Positions 39,003-48,947 of a stretch of DNA of 64,000 bases are shown piece after piece. How positions within the stretch are numbered: position 1 is the stretch's first letter; the number at the start of each line of letters is the position of its first letter. Origin of the DNA: Eudromia elegans (taxonomy: Eukaryota > Chordata > Aves > Tinamiformes > Tinamidae). The DNA lies in assembly GCA_003342815.1 (NCBI GenBank), contig PTEX01000488.1:1-64000 (forward strand), written 5' to 3'. The notes beneath the pieces were generated by a model, which was not told the origin of the DNA, made no database searches, and saw only the letters and a program-made list of their open reading frames with translations. The position numbers were made by a program, and so were the translations under genes.

Positions 39003-39436
39003 TTCAATTTCAATTACAGTGTTTCAATAGGAGGCTACTCATTTTGCACAAAAGCATAGCTTCTCTTGTACTTCAGGTAGCTGCAGCTACTATCCATCTT
39101 CCTGGTCAAATTGTACCAGTCCCAGTGAAGTTTTTCTCCCGTTTGTTCTCTTGGAAAGTTTTACTAGTCACTCCCATGGAATGAGAACCGGGTTGGTAAT
39201 CTTTAGTTCGTTTATATTTCAGTGAACTTTTACAAAAACATTTTTCCTCAGTATGTACAGACCTTGAAACCCATGAAACTTTCACCAAACTGACTTGTAG
39301 AAATATATTTTCAAGAGACTAGTCAGTAACTTTCAAAGGATGACACTTGCCCCAGCTGGACTGATCAGCGAAAACAGAGCAAGGATTTCCAGCATCAAGA
39401 TTAGACAATGGTATAGGACTGCAGTGGTGCAAGTCT

Positions 39437-41038
39437 CTATTCACTGTTTCTGTAATAATTTTCAATTGTTTCTGAGTTAAAATACACCACAGTTACTGTA
39501 ATATCGTCTCTGTACATTCTTGCAAGGTCTTCAGGCAGTGCCAGCATTGCAGCAAGTTTCTCTTGATCCACTTCTCCATATTCATTACTTCCAACTGCAT
39601 GTCGTATTAAATGAGTAGCTATGTTCTGGTCAAGTGAGCCAGTGCCTCTGTTTTTCCTCTGCAGCAGCAAGTTGTGCATATAACCCAAATTAATTGGTTT
39701 CTCAAAAGCCAGTTGTGGTTTTCGCATGTTAAACTCTGCAAGGTGTCTAACAACAAGCTTTACAACCATCTCATTGCTTAGCATCTCCCATAGTCCATCT
39801 GAAGCAATAACCAGAAACTTATCCTTGCCTCTTAACTTGTGGTATGTGACTTCAGGCTCTGCAGTTAAATAAGGTGGCGTGTGATAGTTTGGAGGAACAT
39901 ACTGATAAATATTTAAAGCCTCGGCATCACAGCTATTCTCCAGAACACTCTGTTGCAATTCTTTACTCCATTTTAATTGCACATCTCCAAAAGCTCTGGA
40001 GGGCATGAGAATCCCTAGTAATCTGTCATTCACAAGCAGAGTTTTCTCCTCAGATTTTGGGTGTTCTCTCTTTAGTCTTTTAATTTCAGATTCATCATAG
40101 GCATTGTGGTCGCGAGTTAAAGGAAGAGTAGACCATGTTCCATTTTCTTCACATACTCCTAAAATTGCTCTGCAATCACCAGCATTTGCAACATGCAAGT
40201 GAACTCCATCAATGTGAGCCACACAGGCTGTGGCACCAGAAAAAGCTACTTGAAGAGCAATATTTCTCATCAATTCACTTTCCTGGGGAGCCTGAACTTC
40301 TAGCGATATGTCTGAGTCTAACCTTTTGAATGCACATATCATGGCTTCTTCTAAACTAACTCCCGGCTCAGTGTCTAGGTCTAGCAAATGTTGCCAGTAG
40401 ACCCGGAGGTTCTCAAAATACTGTGAAGTTATTTCACGATATTCTACATCCTTCGGATGCTTATGCAACTGCAGGATAGGCAAAACCGGTTTCATGCTCT
40501 CCACAGCAAGCTCCATCTCCTCCAAAGTCTGCCTGGACAGAAGAGAGACTGCAATGTAGTGAAATAGCCGCTCACTTACTGCCTGTGCGCACGCAGAACC
40601 TGCGTGACCATCAAAGACCCCAAACATCATTCCCTTGGTCTGCAAGCAAGTAGCTGCACTTCTGCGATCTTCAATTGGTGTGTTGGATGCCAGCTGATTA
40701 CTTTCAAATTTCAGCACAGAGTTAGCATTTTTACTATCCAAATTCAGTATTTTATGGGATAATTCACCTGCCCTGAGTATTTCATTGATTTGTGAAGGAG
40801 ACAATTGAAAAGAAAAATGTTCTTCAGTGGAAGTGTGTCTGAAAGCTTTTCTCGAGAAGAAAGCATTATCTAAACTCCAGCCTCCAGGAGGGAAGAGGCG
40901 TGTTCCGTAGAAAACAAGCTTCCATTTTGTCTTGTTTCTAGCTGTGATGCACCTGGAATATAAACGTCCTTTTCCTTGCAGGACAATGCTGTTTCTTGCT
41001 GAGCTTAGAATGCAGGACGAAACACTTCTTGACATCAT
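39437..41038 (-). CDS. PDP2: Pyruvate dehydrogenase phosphatase catalytic subunit 2, complete single-exon reading frame (533 aa)
   Basis: Mitochondrial matrix Mg2+/Mn2+-dependent PPM/PP2C phosphatase that removes phosphate from the E1-alpha subunit of the pyruvate dehydrogenase complex and reactivates it. Seen: a basic N-terminus poor in acidic residues (about 1-67), consistent with a mitochondrial presequence. PP2C motifs follow in order: EDR at 123-125, FDGHAG at 142-147 (metal ligand Asp143), SGATA at 267-271, NAGDCRA at 285-291, RAFGDV at 348-353, SDGLW at 413-417 and RDDITVTVV near 510-518. From memory of the human proteins, the N-terminus (RNSI, LYSR) and EALNIYQ at about 373-379 fit PDP2 better than PDP1. 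Human PDP2 is 529 residues. The position beside CA7 and NAE1 also fits PDP2. The frame opens with two ATGs; the second aligns with human Met1, so the start could be three bases downstream. All coding sequence is in one exon, as known for the family. No break is seen. Confidence 0.96.
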   Translation of the reverse strand: MMSRSVSSCILSSARNSIVLQGKGRLYSRCITARNKTKWKLVFYGTRLFPPGGWSLDNAFFSRKAFRHTSTEEHFSFQLSPSQINEILRAGELSHKILNLDSKNANSVLKFESNQLASNTPIEDRRSAATCLQTKGMMFGVFDGHAGSACAQAVSERLFHYIAVSLLSRQTLEEMELAVESMKPVLPILQLHKHPKDVEYREITSQYFENLRVYWQHLLDLDTEPGVSLEEAMICAFKRLDSDISLEVQAPQESELMRNIALQVAFSGATACVAHIDGVHLHVANAGDCRAILGVCEENGTWSTLPLTRDHNAYDESEIKRLKREHPKSEEKTLLVNDRLLGILMPSRAFGDVQLKWSKELQQSVLENSCDAEALNIYQYVPPNYHTPPYLTAEPEVTYHKLRGKDKFLVIASDGLWEMLSNEMVVKLVVRHLAEFNMRKPQLAFEKPINLGYMHNLLLQRKNRGTGSLDQNIATHLIRHAVGSNEYGEVDQEKLAAMLALPEDLARMYRDDITVTVVYFNSETIENYYRNSE

Positions 41039-41094
41039 AAGTCACTCCACACACAGGAGCAACTTCTTTCACTAATGCAGAATGCCCTTACAGC
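41039..41094 (-). other. PDP2: PDP2 5' UTR part of the coding exon, with splice acceptor
   Basis: On the minus strand a pyrimidine-rich tract ending in ttcttctttcag directly precedes base 41,094, which gives a good splice acceptor 56 bases upstream of the first ATG. This implies at least one non-coding first exon further upstream, most likely in the CpG island at about 43.4-43.9 kb. The matching donor is not settled: a strong GTAAGT occurs on the minus strand near 42,916, and weaker donors lie inside the island. Confidence 0.6.
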
Positions 41095-42234
41095 CTGAAA
41101 GAAGAAAATAGGAAAGGTGTAAAAGTTAAATATTTCGCAAGAAGTTTTTCCAATGCAAAAGCAAGTCAACAGGTCACAACCTTGTCTGTAAGAGAATACT
41201 ATGGAAAAAGCCATTATAGAAAGGACACAATTTCCATCACTTAGTTATGACTGTGATGAATTTAACTTGCAATATGATTGTCTCTTGCCGGTTCACTCCT
41301 CAGAAAAGCTAACATGCATTTGTCAAGCTTCTTTTTCCTCATATTTTGTTTTTCTTTAGCAAAACCAAGAAGTTCCAACATTACAGCAATATAATTGTCA
41401 ACTCTTCCATAGAAAGCCCTATCTCAAGACACAGAACAAGCAGTTTGAAAAAGTTCAAAAAGAAATTACAAATGACAATGTTCTCAGGTCAGCTTTTCTG
41501 GGCTTTAAAACTTAGTACTTGAAACTCTAGGGAAAAACTGAAAGATGTGGTAGGCAAGTTAATGATTTGTATGTAATGATTTGTACAACGATTCTCTCTC
41601 CCATCTACAGCAAGCCAGTCTTCCTTTCTAATTCTGTTCCAGCTTACAAGCTTGAGCCTGATGTATCTTCAAGATCTTAACCTACCTTCAATCAGGTAAG
41701 ATTTTTATACAAGCAATATGAGGTCCAACAGCTGATTAATATATTTTTTGCAAAGCATTGTGCTCTGATGAAAACTACAGCAGTTGCATTGATGACTTTT
41801 ACAGCCTTTCAGTTAGGCATTTTTATCTGAAGCACAATTAGAACAAAAAGGAGCCAAGAACTCTGCCAAGAGCTTTGCTGCCAGCTAAGCAACAGTGCTG
41901 AAACTTGGGGCAGTCAACATCAAGTTCCTTGGTTGTTGCAAAAAGGTGCCATTATTTTGTTTCCTACTTTAATTAAGCAAACCAGCCAAGGGGAGCTATA
42001 AGCTGCTAAAACAGAACTACAAGTATGTGCTTATTTCAGAACAAAAATTTGACGCAAGGTTTAAAAAGTGTTACAACACTTGTAGTGCTGCATATTCAAA
42101 GTCAAACTATCAGCCCATCAGAAAAGTACAGCTTTGTATGGACTCACAACTTCCTGGCTGCCTGCAGCACTGTCTGCTTCAAGCTTCAGCTTAAATCAGC
42201 TACATCCTACTACAATATGGGCTTTTTAGCAGGC

Positions 42235-42247
42235 GGGGGGGGGGGGG
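42235..42247 (+). repeat. Poly(G) run of 13
   Basis: Thirteen consecutive G residues between AGGC and AGAAG, in the intron between the PDP2 upstream exon and its coding exon. It is unusual for an AT-rich region and prone to sequencing-length error. Confidence 0.95.
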
Positions 42248-42460
42248 AGAAGCCCCACACAAACAAGCTCAAGCCAGCTGCATAAAAACTGTTTAAAAAG
42301 AAAGATCAGAAACAGCAAAAAACAAACCTCAACAAGTCTAAGCAGAAAGCATGCTGATACAACTCAAGGACTTCACCGAAATCCCACACGGGAAACAAAA
42401 GCAATGTGGTGTATAGTATATACAACGGATATCTCAACTGCATCAGCCATGCTTACTGAG

Positions 42461-42552
42461 ATCACAGAATCAGAGAATCTTTAGGGTTGGAAGGGACCTC
42501 TAGAGATCATCTAGTCTGACCTCCCTGCTCCAGCAGGCACACCTAGAGATAA
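42461..42552 (-). mobile_element. CR1 LINE 3' end fragment, minus orientation, in the PDP2 upstream intron
   Basis: The plus strand reads tcacagaatcagagaatc, then ggttggaagggacctc, tagagatcatctagtc and cctgctccagcaggcac. This is the reverse complement of the conserved CR1 3' UTR and its terminal octamer repeats. Only about 90 bases are recognisable, so the element is heavily 5'-truncated. Such truncation is the usual state of CR1 copies in birds. Confidence 0.92.
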
Positions 42553-43379
42553 AAGACTGGACAAGCTATTCCACAGTGAGCACACCCGTAATCACTCCCG
42601 GAGACCCTGTGAGGAAAGGTCAAGACACAGCGCAATTTCACCACAGATGTCAGGACAGTCAATGGCAAAGTTCAGTTTGATGCTCCTCACAACTCCCAGG
42701 AATGCTGGAGTCTCTCATCACGGTGCAGAGATTGTGCCTCAGTAAGCTGAGGGGATGCCCGTTGATATTGCAAACCCCAGTGTCAGCTAAACCCCAAAGC
42801 TCTGGCCACGCAGGACAAGTTTTCTTGTTTGTCTGCATCTCCCAGATCATTCCCCACCTTCTTCTCTTTCCCTTCTCTCACTTCTCATTCAGGTGAGACT
42901 GAAACAGTGACTTACATCTTCTTGACTCAGAGCTGACAGAAATACTGCTTTGAGGCACCCTGTGCAGCGGCTCACACCCTGGCCGACAGACACCACAAGA
43001 TTCTTCCAACAGCACAGCTGTCTAATGCAGCTGAGGCACTGGTCAGCCTTGGAGCACATTCCTGAACCACTGCTGTGCTCATTGCCCATAACTAACGTTC
43101 CCACATTCTTCAGGTGGAGCCCTACTGCTCCACCACAACCCCAGGTAAAAAGAAGGTCCTAACACAGGCCAGGTGCTACAGACCATTATGTAAGAGCTGC
43201 TTACATAAACCTTGGTGTTCCCTGGCACAGCACAGGTGCTGCTGCAGCTTCCCACTGAGGTGAATGAGCCTCAACCACTGGCCCCATAGCACAGCCTGTG
43301 CCCCTGAGCCACCAAGGGGCTGGCACAGGAGCCACTCCCTCCCTTCACGAACCGAGGACATCCGCTGCCCTCCACACAT

Positions 43380-44120
43380 CAAACACCCGCGGCCCTACCC
43401 CGACACCCGCGCACCGACCTTGTCCTCCATAGGCACATCCAGGTACCCATGCACGCACACACGACCCCCTGCGCCCGCCCACATGAGCCTCGGCCGCGTC
43501 ACACCGCCCAGCCACCCTCTCCCCACCCAGCATCCCAACCGGCCAGCGACCCGCGGGGAGAGCTCTCCGAGCCGGCAACCGGCCCGCCCACCCCGCGGCG
43601 CGCCCCGTCCCGCCTGGGAGCGGCTGCGCAGCCCTTTGGAAGGGGGCGGCACGCGGACTGGCTGGCGGACTGGCTGGCTGGCTGGCTGGCTGGCTCGCTC
43701 TCTTCCCTCCACCAGACCCCGGTCACCGCGCAAACCCCAACACACTCGCGCTCCGCTGAGCTGCACCGCGCTCCACCACACAGATCCCACCGCCTGCAGG
43801 TTCCGGACTGCCCGGACGGGGTGCCCGTGCTGAATGACGGCCGCGCTGCCCAACCGACTGCGCCTACGCAGGAGCCGCCCCCGTCGCCCCGCCCCCAGCA
43901 GCGGACGCGCGAGGGGCGGTGCGCGGGCGCCCGTCAGGCTGGGGCGGCCACCATCCCCCGCAGCCCGCCATGTTCCGCGGCTCGGCTGCTTCTGCCGCGG
44001 GGCTCAGGCGACTCGCGCGCGGCCACCAGAGCTCTGCCGTGCGCGACCTCGGTGGTCTCGGGCGCTGGAAACCGCCTTCCAGGTCCTGCAGAGGGGTCGG
44101 GGAACTGCAGACCTGTTTCT
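43380..44120. promoter_or_regulatory. PDP2: CpG island promoter, PDP2 side (probably bidirectional)
   Basis: GC- and CpG-dense block in an AT-rich neighbourhood, upstream of PDP2 on the minus strand. It holds an SP1-type GC box (about 43,886-43,896) and an NRF1-like palindrome, TGCGCCTACGCA (43,859-43,870). NRF1-type sites are common at promoters of nuclear genes for mitochondrial proteins, which fits PDP2. There is no TATA box at an obvious place. A (TGGC)6 microsatellite lies inside. The exact start site is not visible from sequence. Open frames on both strands here are expected from the base composition. Confidence 0.75.
43671..43694 (+). repeat. (TGGC)6 microsatellite in the PDP2 CpG island
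   Basis: Six perfect tetranucleotide copies, preceded by two imperfect copies interrupted by GGAC (about 43,656-43,670). It may be length-variable. Confidence 0.95.
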
Positions 44121-44146
44121 GTCATGTTCTGCTCGTTCTGAAGTAA
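43970..44146 (+). other. Unrecognised short plus-strand frame at the PDP2 CpG island (58 codons)
   Basis: An ATG in an acceptable context (cccgccATG) opens a 58-codon frame beginning MFRGSAASAAGLRRLARGHQ. The first 25 residues are rich in Arg, Ala and Ser and have no acidic residue, as in mitochondrial presequences. It runs away from PDP2. An AATAAA follows at 44,152-44,157, six bases past the stop codon. I know no protein with this start. It could be a short divergent promoter RNA with a chance frame, a first exon of an unannotated gene, or nothing. Longer frames starting upstream overlap it in other registers and are not better supported. Confidence 0.2.
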
Positions 44147-44151
44147 TAGAC

Positions 44152-44157
44152 AATAAA
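44152..44157 (+). terminator. AATAAA hexamer downstream of the PDP2 CpG island
   Basis: Canonical plus-strand poly(A) hexamer (in caataaaagc) within about 300 bases of the likely divergent promoter. Early poly(A) signals are typical of unstable promoter-upstream transcripts. One hexamer alone is weak evidence. Confidence 0.3.
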
Positions 44158-47100
44158 AGCGTTCAGATGAGGTAATGCAAAGAAAAGCATCAGCAGAGTC
44201 ATTTTTACTGTCCCTAATGAAAGTCAAAAAAAGATAAATCGTTCTATTGGGAGGATTTCCTCTTTTTTTGGAAGGAGAGGTGAGGGTTTTTTTTCAATAT
44301 ATTTCTACACTCCTGAAAGCCAGGATCAAAATCACAGAAATGTTTGAAAATGGTGGGCCATTTCATATACATTATGGAGATTAAAGGCTGCTGGCTCCAT
44401 CATTTTTTAAGTTTCCAGTGTGTACTTGTCTTTGCTAGTATTTCCACTGTCTAGGTTTATGCAGTGTAGTAAGGAATGGATCCAAGATAGATGGTGGTTA
44501 ATAAGTAGTTACTGCTTACTCTGTCCTAGTTACTTAGTAGTCATTATATTAATATGTAATGATGATTTTGCAATAGTAGAGGCTCACCAGTCTGAAGAGG
44601 CTTTGATATGATCTGTGCATATTTTATTCTACTAACTTCTTATACTGAGGAATTTTTAATTTAATGTATTCCAGGTTCCCTAGATGAGATAAATGCATTC
44701 ACAGACAATCAGGCAAAATGAGTGATCATATTTTTGAGTCTGAACTTCTATTTGTTTCTTTTTTGACACAATGAAGCTTCTTTTTATTTCAAATAGAAGG
44801 TCAAACAAAATGGAAGGTCAGCTTAGAGGAAAACTTCAGGACATTGTTTTGGCACACATGGAAACAAGTTATCTTAAATATATACAATTCTTTTACTTTT
44901 CTGAGGAATCTGTGGAACAGAAAAAGGTCAGCTGCCCTCACCTCTATCTCTGCGCTTTGCTCCGCTATCCCTATCTGCACGTTGTGGGTCCTGGTTCCCC
45001 AATCATTCCTTGTTCTGACTGGCCAAGTTTTGCACCTTTCATAGTGATGATAAAACCTTGTACAGCAGTCTAAAAATTGTTTTGACAGTGTTGAGTTTCC
45101 TGGGCTACAGGGAAAAATGCTGAAGTGGTAATTTTATAAAGTCATATCTATACATTGAAACAGTTTAGAAAATGCATACATGAAGGTGAACAGTCCTACA
45201 AGTACAGTTAATAGTCCTAGAAAGAAAGCTGAGATGTTGCTTGGAGGAATATGTAGGTTTTTAAATTAAAGTGTGTTCAGTGTTAGTTCTTGATAGGACA
45301 GGCTATAAAGTTAAAATGAAATTCAGATCCTGTTTTTCAGTGTTTGCAGATGCTGAAGTTGTGGGTCAGCATGATAAACAATTAGTGTAAAAAAAAGTAA
45401 ATGCTACTCCTTAATATATTTGAGGGGAAAAAAACAGTTAAATATTTCAGAAGGCAAAATACTAACAGTGGCAAATATCTTTCAAGCCACTTGGTGAAGT
45501 GTCTTGGTTGTCTTAGAACTCTGTCTTGCTAATTTTATTGAAAAAAAAATCACAACTCTATCCTCTTTAAATAAAGTTGGTCTTTGGTTTTGCCTCTGCT
45601 CTTGAAAAGTGAGCTACAGTTCAGTCTCAAACATCTACCAGGAAAGAGTTACTGCCAACAGTCCAAGGAAAATGAACATAATTCCAAGGGCATTGTATTA
45701 AAGTGCAGGGATAGGTTACAATGCAGCAAATACTATATTTAGATTTTCAAGGTATAATTATATCTGTTGACCTATACAGCCAGCAACTCTGATTCCTTTG
45801 TGAATGCCTTTATTTGCTCATTCCAGTGCTGCTTGTTTAGGCCATTATCCAGCTCCTGTTAAAGTAAACTGCAGTTTCAACAGACTTCAGGAGGTTTCAG
45901 ATAAAGCGATAGGATTATTTGAGCCCGAAAGGTCTATGCCAAAGGCTATTGCATGAAACAGGTTGGGGTCAGGTCGTTGAAGCACATGATTCACTTGTGA
46001 AGTTCCTACCTCAGCAGTTTATAAGCAGACAAATCACGCCAGGTTTTTGTCTTTTTTTAACCTAACCTTGTTTAGAAGCCATTTCAGGCAAAACTGAAAG
46101 CCCTGCTTGCACTGAAACACATGTTCACCTTAGATTCTGGGCCACTGTAGAAGTCAGCTTAAATTTCTCAGGACAGTTTACAAGTGCAAGCAATTTTCCC
46201 AGCTTGATCCAGAGCATTTGGATGTAGAAAAATAATTATATTCCTTTCCTCCCTCATCCCCTCCAACAGAACAGCTGAGTTCCCTTCTGAATGGCTGCAT
46301 GCCATCTTCAGTGACCATTAACATGAATTAATGACAGTTTGCAATACTACATTTGCTAGGAACTAGAAGTTCCTCCTAGTTTAAATTGCTTTTATTTCTG
46401 CTTTTTTTTCAAAAAAAAAAAAAAAAGCTCCCATTTCTATCTTTCTCACTTCTGAACACTACCAAAAGGAGTATCTTATAAGACACCTTGCAAAACTTTT
46501 CCAGTAAATTTGGGGTTACTTTACACCAGTTATGAAACTTACTCTCATAAATGACTGCTAAATCACATCACATGCCTCTCTGAAATTACTCAAAAATCAT
46601 CTTGTTTGCATAAAGTTGGGAGGGGGAAAAAAAAGGTTGAACTAGACCTGAAAATGTTAAAATTACAGTTAACAGTCTGAGCGGTTTATCAGAGATATCT
46701 CCAGTCTGTCAGTGATAAGGGATAAATAATTGTAACTGATTTCTTTTTGTAAGTGTAATTTATGTGAGATAACAAAGACTCAAGGATTGTACTTATATTT
46801 AAGGACAGTTCAGTTAAAATACAGCAGATGAAAAAAATCCATCTAACTTTTGTTTAGCTTTTAAAGTATGGGTAACCATAATTGAAATTCCTGTGCTGGC
46901 TATAAAGTGCAATTGTGGAGTTTTAAGCATTTGAGTAAGAAATGGAGGCAGACCAGCGGATGGCATTTTTAAGCTAGTTTCACAGCAGTTTGCTCTATCT
47001 TAAGTGGAAGGCCATGCGTTTTCCCAGTTATGGGAAATGTGATCCACATTAGGTTAAGTCTTGCTGAAGAAATTAAGATTCAACTGGTACTCTTTCATGC

Positions 47101-48824
47101 TAGTTATTAAGAGGCAAATACATACAGCACATTTTTCAGAATTTGAATAACTTTGGTGGAAGAATTTGACTATTGCTTAGATGGAGATCTGTGCATATAA
47201 GATACAATAATTTTGCAATATTAATTTGCATTATTAATCAGATAACATTATTAAAAACACTCCATTTTGTAATGATTTTTCAATTTCCTGGAACATTCTG
47301 TGTACAAAAATCTCAAATCTAAATACAGCTGAATTAGCTTTGATAACCCCATGAGGTTTCCCAATTTTACAGCAGCATAAACTGACGAATGGTGAAGTTT
47401 AATACAGTGTACAAAGAAAACTACAGAAGAGATGGCTCCAGAATATTCATCTTCATTTTCTAGTACTGTGCTTCAAGATGTCTTTTTCTCCCTTTATGCA
47501 AGGATCTGCCCATAACAGCTTCCCCTTTTATTTTTTCTGCTTTCCTTTAAAAAATACAGCTTTAAGGGACATAATCTATACTGTTGAAGAAAACTAATAA
47601 AATATCAGCAAATGTATTCGAAGTTATAAAGAGTAAATAAAGCACTTGGAGTCCAGAACTAAAACATCTGAAAATAGACTGAGAATAGTTACAACTAACA
47701 TCGCTATTCCTGGGCAAAACAAAAGTTCTAAGAACTATCACCAAAGCAGTAGAAGCAGGAATAAAAGTCTGGCTTTTCTAAGACAACTTTCTTTCCAGGA
47801 GATAAAATACTCTGACCTGATGAGAATCTCTGACTCGCTACCATAACTTTTTTGCATAGCAGCACACATTCAGGACTCAGTTTCCATTCATATCAGGCCT
47901 CCTAAAGCAAAACAGCAGATCCACCATACTTAGGGGAAAAAAAATTAAGAGTCTATATTGCAGGGCAAAGCATGTTAACCAAGGCAGAATTTGAAAAATA
48001 TCACAATTAGCTACAGAATACATGCCTGAATTCCTGTAGATGTCCTTTATGATTGAAAAGGGAGCATTATAATTATGTACATTGTATGGCCTAAAAATGA
48101 ATGATCAACAATACTGTGCAGCAAAATGACCTGCTTATAAGTGCTGAGGATATTTGTATTGTATTATAATCAATTACAGCATGATATAACAGTAACTTTA
48201 AGACAAGTATGCCATTTTTCTACCAGTGTTTATCGGAGATAAAGAAGAACTGTTTTTCTAGTGCTATTAAAGAAGTGTCAAAAAAAAAAAACCCAGCAAG
48301 AATATGTTGACAAAATCTAAGTCAAGGATACTCAGCAAATTAGAGGTGGTAACAGGTAAAAGATCTATGAAAAGTCAGCAGGAAGATTTAAGACAAATTT
48401 GTCCAAAGTTTTTCATTATTATTTCATCATATATTAAAATAGAAAATTAGTACTGATTACCACAGCTTCTAATAGATTACTATAATTTCCTATTTAGTTA
48501 TAAAATGTGGTAGATCAATTTCCCATTTTATATTAAATGGAATCTTTATCTAATCTTAATATTTTAGTTTCAGGTCCTGAAAAGCACTGCAGATTTCTCA
48601 CCTATCCTTTAGATTTAAAAAGGCTTAATCACATGTTTAACATAAAAAGTGCTCTTCAAATAAAATATAAAATTAGGAGGTGATTTTCCCCCCCTCCAAG
48701 CAGTGTGTGTTTGTAGAATGGACTATCTTGTATATTGCATGATGAGGAACTCTACAGACAAGAGTTTGGTTTTGGTCTCAGATGTAGAAGCTCTTGGCTG
48801 TTTCAGGGCCATTATAAGTTTTCT
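44158..48824. other. Intergenic region between PDP2 promoter and CA7 3' end
   Basis: About 4.7 kb of AT-rich sequence. The only clear structure is a T8-C-A16 stretch at 46,402-46,426 and a few short A runs. Part of the left-hand end of CA7 (its 3' UTR) must lie here, but I saw no convincing AATAAA on the minus strand within 500 bases of the CA7 stop codon. No reading frame resembles a known protein. Confidence 0.6.
46402..46426. repeat. T8/A16 homopolymer pair
   Basis: Eight T, one C, then sixteen A; self-complementary in part. Simple sequence. Confidence 0.9.
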
Positions 48825-48947
48825 TCAGGCCTTGAAGGAAGCTCGAACTACTCTCCCCCTAAGAGGCTGGGGAGGCCGGAAATTATCCACCATTTGAATC
48901 CTCTGGTCTTCCTCAGCGGTGAAGAGGAGAGTTCTGAATTTCTCCAG
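48825..48947 (-). CDS. CA7: CA7 coding exon 7 with stop codon
   Basis: Residues 225-264, starting LEKFRTLLF and ending [10 protein letters not shown], then the stop. The acceptor is [22 protein letters not shown] is the conserved C-terminal motif of the family. Confidence 0.95.
   Translation of the reverse strand: MEKFRTLLFTAEEDQRIQMVDNFRPPQPLRGRVVRASFKA

Larger units (their letters stand above)
41095..43379 (-). other. PDP2: Probable PDP2 5' intron
   Basis: Between the acceptor at 41,094 and the CpG island. It holds the CR1 fragment and the poly(G) run. On the minus strand, GAAGAT|GTAAGT near 42,916 is a strong donor and could end an extended or alternative first exon. No other gene-like content was recognised. 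Confidence 0.5.

Noticed and set aside
43264-44141. Several 110-230-codon frames in the PDP2 CpG island on both strands
   Set aside because: Pro/Arg-rich translations typical of CpG islands, with no domain and mutual overlap. Only the short 58-codon frame is kept, as a weak candidate.
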